From an uncultured Anaerolineae bacterium (GTDB lineage: Bacteria; Chloroflexota; Anaerolineae; Anaerolineales; Villigracilaceae), in NCBI GenBank assembly GCA_937120535.1, contig CAKZJX010000035.1, forward strand, positions 1-37,907: DNA of 37,907 nucleotides, in the 5' to 3' direction. The position numbers and the translations under genes were made by a program. The notes below the pieces were generated by a model. It was not told the DNA's origin and made no database searches. It saw nothing but the letters and a program-made list of their open reading frames with translations. Position 1 is the stretch's first letter, and each line of letters starts with the position of its first letter. Positions 24,658 through 33,135 of this stretch are shown here, one piece after another.

Positions 24658-25092
24658 ATGATCACAGTTCGCGAGATGATTCGCAAGAAAGGCGATCAGA
24701 TCTGGTCAGTGCGTTCAGATACGACGGCCTTCGAGGCCATGAAGCTGATGGCCGATAAGAACGTCGGCGCTGTGCTCGTGATCGACAAAGGAAAAGTGGT
24801 TGGCATCCTATCTGAACGCGACTGCCTGCGTCGGCTAGACCTTCAGGGACGCAACTCCCGCGAAACCAAGGTGGGCGAGATCATGACCACCAAAGTCTTC
24901 TATGTGGACGCCGATCGTTCGATAGAAGAGTGCGTGGCCATCATGATCGACAAAAACATCCGCCATTTGCCGGTCTACGACGGCGGCAAGTTGATCGGGA
25001 TCATCTCGGCGCGCGATGCATTGAAAGAACTGGTAGATTATCAGAAATTCATGCTCAGTCAACTCGAACGGTACATCACAGGCGGACACTAG
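24658..25092 (+). CDS. Stand-alone CBS-domain pair protein
   Basis: A 144-residue cytoplasmic protein made of two CBS motifs: residues about 8-62 (VGAVLVIDKGKVVGILSERD) and about 72-130 (IRHLPVYDGGKLIGIISARD). CBS pairs bind adenine nucleotides or SAM and regulate partner proteins. No enzymatic domain is fused. ATG 24658 follows an ideal AAGGAGG. It has its own promoter and converges with the aldo/keto reductase gene. Confidence 0.92.
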   Translation: MITVREMIRKKGDQIWSVRSDTTAFEAMKLMADKNVGAVLVIDKGKVVGILSERDCLRRLDLQGRNSRETKVGEIMTTKVFYVDADRSIEECVAIMIDKNIRHLPVYDGGKLIGIISARDALKELVDYQKFMLSQLERYITGGH

Positions 25093-25125
25093 CCGGCCCG
25101 CTTGGCTAGCTGCCTGGCAACCGCT

Positions 25126-26064
25126 TTACCCGGCCATCACCTCATCGCTCATGCGATCAAGCTCGGCAACCTGCTCAGGAGACAAACGCCAGCCCAGAGC
25201 GCCGGCGTTTTCAGCGGCTTGTTGGGCGTTCTTTGCGCCGGGGATAGGAAGTGTCCCCTTACAAATGCACCAATTCAACGCTACCTGCGAAACAGTCTTT
25301 CCGCCGCAATCCTGAGCGATGCGCGTCATTGCTCGGATCAGCGGTTGAATGCGCCTTAGCGTAGCCGCAGCCTGCAGCGCGCGCGGCCCAGGCGGGAGAC
25401 GCTCCGGCGAATACTTGCCGGTCAAAAAGCCCTTGGCCAAGGGAGAATAGGCGATCGCCCGTATCCCTAGCTCCTGGCAGCGCGCCAACAAACCGTTTTT
25501 CTCAATCGCACGGTTAAGCAAATGGTATTCCACCTGATTGGATGCCAATAGAATGCCGTGGCGCATCAAGGTCGTATATGCCTGCACCGTCTGGGTCGGG
25601 TTAAAGTTCGAGACCCCCACAGCGCGCACCCATCCCTCCTTGACCAAATCCACCATCCATTCCATCAAGGTCTCCACAGAGAACAAGGGCATGGGCCAGT
25701 GAATCTGATACAGATCCACGCGTTCCCGTCCTAGGCGTTCCAAGCTGTGGCGCAGGGCGCGTCGCATAAACGAGCGATGCACCCGCCAAGGGAAAGGAAA
25801 GTACTTCGTCGCAATCAGGATCGGCTGATCGATGGTTCTCAAGAATTCACCGATAAACTGCTCTGACTTTCCCATCCCATACACTTCAGCGGTATCCACA
25901 AAGCCAATCCCTTGACGAACGCTGGTCTCGAAGGCCGCTCGAATGTCTTCCTCATTGTGCGTCTGACCAAAATTCCAAAACACACGATCGCCAAACTGCC
26001 AAGCCCCTAATCCCATTTCTACAGCGTGAAGAAATCGCACATCATTGACAGTATCGTTCATCAT
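25126..26064 (-). CDS. Aldo/keto reductase
   Basis: A 312-residue NADPH-type oxidoreductase of the AKR barrel family. The catalytic tetrad is visible: D57 and Y62 (FVDTAEVYG), K87 (IATKYF) and H122 (YQIHW). VGVSNF and the cofactor-binding IPGAKNAQQAAEN are present. The substrate is unknown. Two adjacent ATGs (26064, 26061) follow AAGGAGG; the first has a tight spacing, so the second may be used. Confidence 0.92.
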   Translation of the reverse strand: MMNDTVNDVRFLHAVEMGLGAWQFGDRVFWNFGQTHNEEDIRAAFETSVRQGIGFVDTAEVYGMGKSEQFIGEFLRTIDQPILIATKYFPFPWRVHRSFMRRALRHSLERLGRERVDLYQIHWPMPLFSVETLMEWMVDLVKEGWVRAVGVSNFNPTQTVQAYTTLMRHGILLASNQVEYHLLNRAIEKNGLLARCQELGIRAIAYSPLAKGFLTGKYSPERLPPGPRALQAAATLRRIQPLIRAMTRIAQDCGGKTVSQVALNWCICKGTLPIPGAKNAQQAAENAGALGWRLSPEQVAELDRMSDEVMAG

Positions 26065-26136
26065 AGCCTCCTTGGACAGCGGGATTTTACCACGCCCAGC
26101 TGAGAACGTATTTCACCCTTCTTCCGCCCCTCCGGA

Positions 26137-26448
26137 GTGGCTAAATTATAGGTTCGATAAACTCATGAGCAGGATAGCTGGAAAAACGCTGCTTGTGCCA
26201 TGGACGTCGGTTGAAGCAAGACATCAAACGTTTCAAGACTGCCTGCAAGGCTTCTGGACCACGCGGCAAGAAAAACAGCGCGAGCGTTGCGCCAGGCGAG
26301 CGAGATCATGGCCTAACTCGGCGTTCTTCCCTTCGGGGTCAGCCTGTGCTTGGGATCCGGCCTCCACTCCGCCGTGCAACATGACTCGCATGGGAACACG
26401 TGGATCAAAGAGCCTCCCCGTATTTTGTGTCTCTGTATGAAAAATCCG
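26137..26448 (+). repeat. Dispersed repeat R1, copy D (long copy)
   Basis: From GTGGCTAAATTATAGG to TTTTGTGTCTCTGTATGAAA, nearly collinear with copy A in the opposite orientation. Several substitutions and small indels separate them. Followed directly by a truncated transposase gene. No ORF is conserved between copies. Confidence 0.75.
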
Positions 26449-26498
26449 CCCCTCAACTTCGTTTGAAAATCCCCAAGAAAAGTGGTAAAATTAAGGCC

Positions 26499-26867
26499 AT
26501 GAAACGCGACACCCCAAACTTCCAATTCCCACCCGGAAAACCTCCTCGCTCTTCGCTTACGCTTCAGCAACTATATCAACTCGCCCAGCATTTCGCCCAA
26601 GAATACCCTATCTCCCCTTCCAAGCGTGGGCGGCCGACCCGTTATTCTGAACCGATGATCCTCGCTCTATGGCTTTTTAAGCAGCTCAACCAGCTTTCCT
26701 ACCGCCAACTTCATTGCCAAATCAAATCTCTTTCTGAAACCATCCCCAACTTTTCTACCCTGCATTACCGCTTCGACCGCATATCGGCAGATCGGCTGGC
26801 TAAGTTCAACCTATGGGTCACCCAGCAACTCGCTGAGGAGGAAACATCACCTTCGGCTTCGGAATGA
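26499..26867 (+). pseudogene. Truncated transposase, N-terminal part
   Basis: 122 residues resembling the N-terminal domain of IS5/IS982-like transposases: SKRGRPTRYSEPMILALWLF followed by QLSYRQLHCQIKSL and FSTLHYRFDRI. The DDE catalytic core is missing: the frame ends at 26867 and no continuation is visible in other frames. ATG 26499 is a plausible start. It is probably a deletion remnant. Confidence 0.65.
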
Positions 26868-27075
26868 TGATTGGCCTCACCAGCGCAAGATGCAACTCGT
26901 TGATGGGTGAAATGCTTGTCCGATGTTGATTAGATCAAACCAGAGCACGATCTGGGCGTGAGATCACAAAGTGAGCGAAGAAACCGGTCGTTTTGTAATC
27001 CAGGATTTCGCCGCTGCACGATATAGGCCAGTGGCGAATAGTTTCAATACTTTAAAGTCCATGCTGGAGGTTGTC
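26868..27075. other. Intergenic region upstream of the molybdenum hydroxylase operon
   Basis: No gene. A palindrome TTGAT-TAG-ATCAA lies at 26926-26938 and could be an operator. The frame of the FAD subunit is open through part of this region but shows no family sequence. Confidence 0.4.
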
Positions 27076-27816
27076 GTGATCATAGCCTATCATCGCCCTC
27101 GTAGCCTGGAGGAAGCCCAAGCGCTCCTGGCGCAACCGAACACTCGGCCTCTCGGTGGTGGAACCGTGCTCGCTCGCTGGAGCGGTGCTCCCATCGCCGT
27201 AGTAGACCTGCAAGCCCTTGGATGGAACCGCATCGAACTTCGGGGGAACGAACTAGATGTTGGTGCAACCGTTACCCTACAACAGTTACTTGAATCGGGA
27301 TCCTGTCCGCCAGCATTGAAGAAGGCGATTTATCTAGAAATGCCGCTTAACCTGCGCAATGTTGCCACAGCAGCCGGCACCATCGTTGCTTGCGACGGCC
27401 GCTCGCCCTTTGTGACTGCCCTGCTAGCTCTGGACGCAAAGCTGATCCTAGCCGATGAACAGGAAACCGTGCTGCCGATCGGAGAATACTTGCCCTTCCG
27501 GCCGGCCGGCCTGATCTGCCGCATCGTCCTTCCCATGCACGTCCGATTCGCATTTGAACACGCGAGCCGCACGCCGTCCGACCTGCCTCTCTTGTGCGTC
27601 GCCCTAACGCAATGGATGACAGGACGAACGCGGATAGCCGTGGGCGGCTGGGGCACATCGCCAGCGCTGGCCATGGACGGCCCTGAAGCCAGCGGCTACG
27701 ATGCCGCCGTATACAACGCATGCTATCACGCCAACGACGAGCGCGCCTCCGCCGAATACCGCAAAGAGATTGCGATGGCCCTAGCTCGGCGCTGTCTGGC
27801 AACGATTGAAGCTTAA
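27076..27816 (+). CDS. Molybdenum hydroxylase FAD-binding subunit (CoxM/YgfM-like), short form
   Basis: A 246-residue homologue of the flavin subunit of xanthine dehydrogenase-type enzymes: IAYHRPRSLEEAQALL at the start, RPLGGGTVLARW as the first FAD loop, LRNVATAAGTIVA as the second, then LLALDAKLIL. In usual members the second loop reads IGGNL; here it is AAGTI, which may weaken FAD binding. The C-terminal domain is short. GTG 27076 was chosen because GGAGG stands five bases upstream and the family sequence starts there. It is 30 bases before the large subunit, so they form one operon. Confidence 0.8.
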   Translation: MIIAYHRPRSLEEAQALLAQPNTRPLGGGTVLARWSGAPIAVVDLQALGWNRIELRGNELDVGATVTLQQLLESGSCPPALKKAIYLEMPLNLRNVATAAGTIVACDGRSPFVTALLALDAKLILADEQETVLPIGEYLPFRPAGLICRIVLPMHVRFAFEHASRTPSDLPLLCVALTQWMTGRTRIAVGGWGTSPALAMDGPEASGYDAAVYNACYHANDERASAEYRKEIAMALARRCLATIEA

Positions 27817-27846
27817 CCGTTTTAATCGTAAGAAATGGAGCAGTCT

Positions 27847-30800
27847 ATGAACATCACCTTACACATTAACGGCCTAGATCACACCTTAGACGTGCCCCCT
27901 CATACCACCCTTTTGACCGCCGTGCGCTCCCTTGGCTACCACAGCGTGAAATTTGGGGATGAACACGGTCTCTCTGGCGCCGATACGGTCTTGCTCGATG
28001 GACGTCCCATAAACGCTGCCGTCATGCTCGCTGCACAAGCCGAAGGCCACAAGATCGCCACCATCGAAGCCCTCGGTCAACACCCAGAACAGGGATGGAA
28101 GAAAACCGAAGGCCTTCATCCCTTGCAACGCGCCTTTTTGGAAACTGGCGCTATCCAGTGCGGTTATTGTACGCCAGCCCAAATCTTGGCTGCCAAAGCC
28201 TTGTTGGATCGCAATCCAAACCCCACCGAAGAAGAAGTGCGCCAGGCAATTGCCGGCGTGCTCTGCCGCTGCACAGGATACCTGAAACCGGTGCAGGCCG
28301 TCTTGCGCGCAGCCGCCGAAATGCGGGGTGAGATCGTCCCCGAGCAACCCCAGGATGTGGCAGGTGTAGCCTTCCTAGATACGTCTGCCGAAGAGTCGTC
28401 CTCACCTGCGCCGGATAGCCGGCTTCCCCAGGTGGCTACACGGATAATGCCGAAAGTGATCCTCGCTCCAGAGGCCAAAACCTGGCAGACGGTAGGCAAG
28501 CCTGAGGTCAAAGTTGATGCGGTCAAGTTGGTCCAGGGTAAGCCGGCCTTTACCGCCGATATAGAAAAGCGCGGCTTGCTCTACGCCAAAGTGCTGCGCT
28601 CTCCCCATGCTCATGCCCGCATCAAGCACATCGACGTGAGCAAGGCCAAAGCCCTGCCGGGTGTAGCTGCCGTCTTGACCTGGAAAGACCTGCCGAGGGT
28701 GGTCTATTCCACCGCCGGGCAGTCCGACCCCATTCCAGGTCCGCTGGACACGTTTTCGCTGGATAACAAAGTGCGCTTTGTGGGCGACCGGGTGGCCTTC
28801 GTAGCGGCTGAGACGCCCGAGATCGCCAAGCAAGCGCTCTCTCTGATCGACGTGGAATACGAGATATTGCCGGCCATCTTGGACATGCGTCAAGCGATCG
28901 ACAACCCGCCTGTGATCCACGACGAGCCGGAATACGTCAACTTTGCGAATTCCCAACCTCACCGCAATCTGGCGGCCGAGATTCGGATTGACATCGGCGA
29001 CGTGGAAAAGGGCTTCCGCCAAGCTGACATGATCTTTGAGGGCGAATATGTGGTGCCCAAGGTCCAGCAAGCTCATATTGAACCCCATGTCGCCCTGACC
29101 TACTGGGATGAAGACGATCGATTGGTGATCCGCACTTCGACTCAGGTGCCCTTCCACGTGCGACGCATCCTGGCGCCGGTGTTGGGGCTGCCCATCAAGC
29201 GTATCCGCGTGATCAAACCCCGCATCGGCGGCGGCTTTGGCGGCAAACAAGAAGTGCTCATTGAAGACATCCCGGCCCATCTGACGATCGCCACCGGCCG
29301 GCCGGTCCTCTACGAATACACTCGTGAAGAAGAGTTCATCGCAGCGCGATCGCGTCACCCCATGCGCATCCGCCTGAAAACGGGCGTCAAGCGCGACGGA
29401 ACCATCACCGCCAATGAAATGTACGTTCTCTCAGATACCGGCGCCTACGGCTGCCATGCCCTGACAGTGACCGGCAACACCGGTCACAAAGCCATGGCGC
29501 TCTACGTGGGCGATGGAGAATATCGCAAGTCGCCGAATATTCGCTTCTACGCCGATGTGGTGTACACCAACACGCCACCGGCCGGCGCCTACCGCGGCTA
29601 CGGCGTGCCTCAGGGTTATTGGGCCGTGGACCGGCACATGGAAAAGATCGCCCGCTCTTTGGGCATGGACCCGCTAGAGTTCCGGCTAAAGAACGCTCTA
29701 CGTTCAGGAGAATACCATCCCTTCAGCACCGCCTGGAATGAGGGGCGCGAACCCCGTCCTGAGATCATCCACACCGTCGGGCTAGAGCAGTGCGTCGCCC
29801 AAGGCAAGGCCGCCATTGGCTGGGATGACAAGTTCGGAAACGAGGCTTGGCATCGCTCGGCCGGCCCCAACAAGCGCAGGGGGATCGGTGTCGCGCTGGT
29901 CATGCAGGGCACCGCTATCCCCTACCTGGACATGGGCGGCGCATCGATCAAAATGAACGACGATGGCTCGTTCAACCTGCTGGTCGGCGCCACCGATTTG
30001 GGCACCGGCTCTGACACCGTCTTGGCCCAGATGGCCGCCGAAGTGCTCGGCGTACCAGTCGAAGACATCCTCTGCTATTCATCCGACACCGATTTCACGC
30101 CCTTCGATAAAGGCGCCTATGCCTCTTCTACCACCTATATCTCCGGGACAGCGGTGGTCAAGGCAGCCCAAATGGCCGCTGAGCGCATCAAGCTTCGAGC
30201 GGCAAAAATGCTGAATCGGGAAGCCAACGGCCGGCCCCCCGTTCAGCCCGACAAGATCCGCCTGGCCGACCGCAAGGCTTGGGCGCCCGATGGCCGCTTT
30301 GTGCCGCTGGCCGAGATCGCCCTGGACACGCTGCATCGCAGCGAGCAAGAGCAGATCATGGGCGTAGCATCCTACGTCTCCCCCTCCTCGCCGCCCCCCT
30401 TCGCCGCCCAGTTTGCCGAAGTAACCGTAGACCTGGAAACCGGCGCAGTCACCGTAGACAAGCTGGTCATGGCCGTAGACTCGGGCGTGATCGTCAACCC
30501 GCTCACTGCCTCCGGCCAAGTCGAGGGCGGCATGACTCAGGCTCTGGGCTACGCTGTATGCGAGGAGATGACCTGGGACGCAAACGGGCGTATGTTCCAG
30601 CGAGACTTCCGCAATTACCACATCTTCCGAGCCGACGAGATGCCCGAGCTGGGCGTGATCTTTGTTGAGACGTTCGAGCCGACTCACCCCTTTGGAGTCA
30701 AGGCTGTAGCCGAAATTCCTATGGACGGAGTCGCGCCGGCGGTGGGCAACGCCATTTTAGAAGCAGTCGGTGTGCAGATCGACGACATCCCGATCACCCC

Positions 30801-30858
30801 TGAGAAAGTCTGGCTCGCTCTGCGCGCTCAAGCCGGCCAAAGCGAGAGCAGGATATAG
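27847..30858 (+). CDS. XdhD-like molybdenum hydroxylase, fused Fe-S and Mo domains, one cluster lost
   Basis: A 1003-residue protein with [2Fe-2S] domains (1-160) and a xanthine-dehydrogenase-type Mo-cofactor part (about 225-1000). The helical-domain cluster is intact: C105 and C108 (QCGYC), C140 and C142 (LCRCTGY). In the plant-ferredoxin-like domain every ligand is gone: where GCxxGxCGAC is expected there is GDEHGLSGAD (37-46), and the fourth Cys is Ala in INAAVM. Mo-site marks are present: RIGGGFGGKQE, ATDLGTGSDTV and the catalytic Glu in KAVAEIP. From memory, E. coli XdhD has similar losses. ATG 27847 has GGAG upstream. The substrate is unknown, possibly a purine or other N-heterocycle. 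Confidence 0.85.
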   Translation: MNITLHINGLDHTLDVPPHTTLLTAVRSLGYHSVKFGDEHGLSGADTVLLDGRPINAAVMLAAQAEGHKIATIEALGQHPEQGWKKTEGLHPLQRAFLETGAIQCGYCTPAQILAAKALLDRNPNPTEEEVRQAIAGVLCRCTGYLKPVQAVLRAAAEMRGEIVPEQPQDVAGVAFLDTSAEESSSPAPDSRLPQVATRIMPKVILAPEAKTWQTVGKPEVKVDAVKLVQGKPAFTADIEKRGLLYAKVLRSPHAHARIKHIDVSKAKALPGVAAVLTWKDLPRVVYSTAGQSDPIPGPLDTFSLDNKVRFVGDRVAFVAAETPEIAKQALSLIDVEYEILPAILDMRQAIDNPPVIHDEPEYVNFANSQPHRNLAAEIRIDIGDVEKGFRQADMIFEGEYVVPKVQQAHIEPHVALTYWDEDDRLVIRTSTQVPFHVRRILAPVLGLPIKRIRVIKPRIGGGFGGKQEVLIEDIPAHLTIATGRPVLYEYTREEEFIAARSRHPMRIRLKTGVKRDGTITANEMYVLSDTGAYGCHALTVTGNTGHKAMALYVGDGEYRKSPNIRFYADVVYTNTPPAGAYRGYGVPQGYWAVDRHMEKIARSLGMDPLEFRLKNALRSGEYHPFSTAWNEGREPRPEIIHTVGLEQCVAQGKAAIGWDDKFGNEAWHRSAGPNKRRGIGVALVMQGTAIPYLDMGGASIKMNDDGSFNLLVGATDLGTGSDTVLAQMAAEVLGVPVEDILCYSSDTDFTPFDKGAYASSTTYISGTAVVKAAQMAAERIKLRAAKMLNREANGRPPVQPDKIRLADRKAWAPDGRFVPLAEIALDTLHRSEQEQIMGVASYVSPSSPPPFAAQFAEVTVDLETGAVTVDKLVMAVDSGVIVNPLTASGQVEGGMTQALGYAVCEEMTWDANGRMFQRDFRNYHIFRADEMPELGVIFVETFEPTHPFGVKAVAEIPMDGVAPAVGNAILEAVGVQIDDIPITPEKVWLALRAQAGQSESRI

Positions 30859-30860
30859 GC

Positions 30861-31700
30861 GTGTTGCCTATCAAAGACACCATCCCTTCCCGTTCCTTTC
30901 CCTTGGTCAACTGGGCTCTGATCGCCATCAATGTCGTCGTGTTCCTGGAGATGGCTTCGGCCGGCCCATGGGTGCAGGAAACGGTGTTGACCTACGCCTT
31001 GATCCCACGGCGGTTCTTGCTTGGCCTGGACGATCCTCACCAATATCTCACCTTGTTCACCTCCATGTTCATGCATAGCGGCTGGGCGCACTTGCTGAGC
31101 AACATGCTGGCGTTATCCATCTTCGGCGATAACGTCGAGGACCGAATGGGCAGCTTGCGCTTCTTGATCTTTTATATACTGTCCGGCGCAGCCGCTGCGC
31201 TGGCTCATATCTTCTTTAACTCCTTCTCGATCATTCCTACCGTGGGAGCCAGCGGTGCCATTAGCGGCATATTGGCTGCTTACTTCATCTTCTTCCCTCA
31301 CTCACGCGTGATCACTCTGTTGCCTTTCTTCTTCCTACCCTGGTTTGTGGAGATCCCGGCCTTGTTCTATCTAGGCTTTTGGTTTCTCTCGCAACTGATG
31401 AACGGCATGTTCACTGTGATCTCGGGCGTTCAAGCCCTGGGCGGCGTGGCCTGGTGGGCCCATGTCGGTGGCTTCGTGGCCGGCTTGATCTTGGCCCCCT
31501 TCTTCGGATACCGTCGCCATGTGCGACGAGTCTACCTTCGAGGAGAAATCATCCATGGACTTCTAGCGCATGAGTTGGGGCTGCCAGTGAGCACCGACAT
31601 GCCAGAAGAGGTCTACCAGATCATAGCACTCTATCCCCAAACGGCTCAGCGCCAGCCCTGTGTGGAAGACATCCTGGCGCTGCGCACACGACAGCAGTGA
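30861..31700 (+). CDS. Rhomboid-family intramembrane serine protease
   Basis: A 279-residue multi-span membrane protein. Catalytic Ser131 lies in VGASGAISG and His201 in WAHVGGFVAG; the oxyanion-region HLLSNM (H77, N81) is present. Six hydrophobic segments are visible between residues 15 and 215, followed by a cytoplasmic tail. GTG 30861, two bases after the hydroxylase stop, implies coupling. The tail overlaps the Shine-Dalgarno of the next gene. Substrate unknown. Confidence 0.9.
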   Translation: MLPIKDTIPSRSFPLVNWALIAINVVVFLEMASAGPWVQETVLTYALIPRRFLLGLDDPHQYLTLFTSMFMHSGWAHLLSNMLALSIFGDNVEDRMGSLRFLIFYILSGAAAALAHIFFNSFSIIPTVGASGAISGILAAYFIFFPHSRVITLLPFFFLPWFVEIPALFYLGFWFLSQLMNGMFTVISGVQALGGVAWWAHVGGFVAGLILAPFFGYRRHVRRVYLRGEIIHGLLAHELGLPVSTDMPEEVYQIIALYPQTAQRQPCVEDILALRTRQQ

Positions 31701-31708
31701 GGAGACGG

Positions 31709-33052
31709 ATGCCCGAACCAATCTATGTCATCGGTCATGTGAATCCGGATACCGACACAGTGGCTTCGGCCATGGGATATGCCTGGCTCCTGCGCGAGCG
31801 CGACGGCCTAGATACCATCCCGGTCCGGGCTGGCCCCCTCAATCCCCAAACTGCCTGGGTGTTGCGTACCCTGGAACTCGAGCCGCCCGTCCTGCTCACC
31901 GATGCCTCGCCGCGCTTCTCTTCGGTCACCAAGCGCCTGGATACCATTCCGCCCGATGTTCCCCTGGAGGAAGCCTGGGCCCTGGCCAGCAGGACCGGCG
32001 GAATCGCGCCAGTGGTCACCGATGACGGCTGGCCCTACGGCCTGATCAACGGCTTGAGCCTGTTCCGCTACTTCAGCCAGGTGCTCGGCCCCCATCCCGG
32101 CAGGATTACCGTGCACGACATGATGTCCGTCCCGTGCAAAGAAGCCGCCGACGTCAACGTCCCGAAGTATCAAGCCAACGCTCACATTCGGGATTTCCTG
32201 GATAAGATCCTGCGCAGCGAATACGACGACTTCTGGGTAGTAGACGAGCACGGCTTCTACCTCGGTGTGGCTCGCCAGCGCGATGCCTTGAACCCACCGC
32301 GCTTGAAGGTGATCCTGGTAGACCACAACGAACCCAGTCAATCGATCGCCTCACTGGAAGAAGCCGAACTGCTCGAAATCCTGGATCACCACCGCCTGGG
32401 CAACCCCCACACTCATGCCCCGATCCGCTTCACCGTAGACATCGTGGGTTCCACCTCGACTCTGGTCGCCGAACGAGTAGCGGAGGCCGGCCTGGCCCTG
32501 CCCCCTGCCTTGGCCGGGGCGCTTCTAGCCGGCCTTCTATCCGACACGCTGAACCTGACCTCGCCCACCACGACCCCGCGCGACCGAACAGCAGCCGAGA
32601 AGCTAGCCCGCTGGGCTTTCGTGGCGGGCAGCCCGCTCAAAGGCGAGACCCTTCAATCATACGGTCAAAGCATTCTCACAGCCGGCGTCGGCCTGGCCAA
32701 TCGTCGGCCAGAGGAGATCGTCAGCACCGACATCAAGCAGTTCGAGGCCGGCGGATTGAAATTTGCCATCGCCCAGGTCGAAGTGACCGACTTACTGCAG
32801 ATCGGGGAACATCTGGAACCATTGCGCCAAGCCCTAGATGCCCTAAAAGACAAGCGCGGCTTGGATTTTGCCATTTTGCTGATCACCGATGTGGTGCGCA
32901 GCACCAGCCGCCTGCTGCTCACCTCCTCGCCTCCACCCATCCTCAACGATCTACCTTACCCACCGCTCTCCGATGGCACTCGCGATGCCCCAGGCGTTGT
33001 CTCACGCAAGAAACAGTTGCTGCCGATAGTGTTGGGTTTGTTGGAACGCTAA
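31709..33052 (+). CDS. Manganese-dependent inorganic pyrophosphatase with CBS domains (family II)
   Basis: A 447-residue DHH-superfamily enzyme that hydrolyses pyrophosphate. Metal ligands are seen in GHVNPDTD (H10, D14, D16), VDHNEPSQ (D205, H206) and ILDHHRLGN (227-229). Residues about 75-190 are inserted and form two CBS motifs (GIAPVVTDDGWPYGLINGLS and FWVVDEHGFYLGVARQRDAL), which in this class give nucleotide regulation; no DRTGG domain is seen. The C-terminal DHHA2 domain ends SRKKQLLPIV. ATG 31709 has GAGGAG. It is the last gene of the plus-strand operon. Confidence 0.93.
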   Translation: MPEPIYVIGHVNPDTDTVASAMGYAWLLRERDGLDTIPVRAGPLNPQTAWVLRTLELEPPVLLTDASPRFSSVTKRLDTIPPDVPLEEAWALASRTGGIAPVVTDDGWPYGLINGLSLFRYFSQVLGPHPGRITVHDMMSVPCKEAADVNVPKYQANAHIRDFLDKILRSEYDDFWVVDEHGFYLGVARQRDALNPPRLKVILVDHNEPSQSIASLEEAELLEILDHHRLGNPHTHAPIRFTVDIVGSTSTLVAERVAEAGLALPPALAGALLAGLLSDTLNLTSPTTTPRDRTAAEKLARWAFVAGSPLKGETLQSYGQSILTAGVGLANRRPEEIVSTDIKQFEAGGLKFAIAQVEVTDLLQIGEHLEPLRQALDALKDKRGLDFAILLITDVVRSTSRLLLTSSPPPILNDLPYPPLSDGTRDAPGVVSRKKQLLPIVLGLLER

Positions 33053-33074
33053 GAGCAACCATCGACCGATCAAA

Positions 33075-33112
33075 AAACAGCAGCCTTCCCAAGAGCGAGA
33101 AGGCTGCTGTTT
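33075..33112. terminator. Bidirectional terminator between pyrophosphatase and ileS
   Basis: AAACAGCAGCCTTC, 10-base loop, GAAGGCTGCTGTTT: a perfect 14-bp stem between convergent genes. On the minus strand it runs into a T-tract (from AAAAAA at 33072-33077). Confidence 0.9.
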
Positions 33113-33135
33113 GCTTGGCTAAACCAACCACGTAT

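Noticed and set aside
29400-30700. Long minus-strand frames opposite the molybdenum hydroxylase
   Set aside because: They are shadows of the strongly codon-biased plus-strand gene and show no domains.
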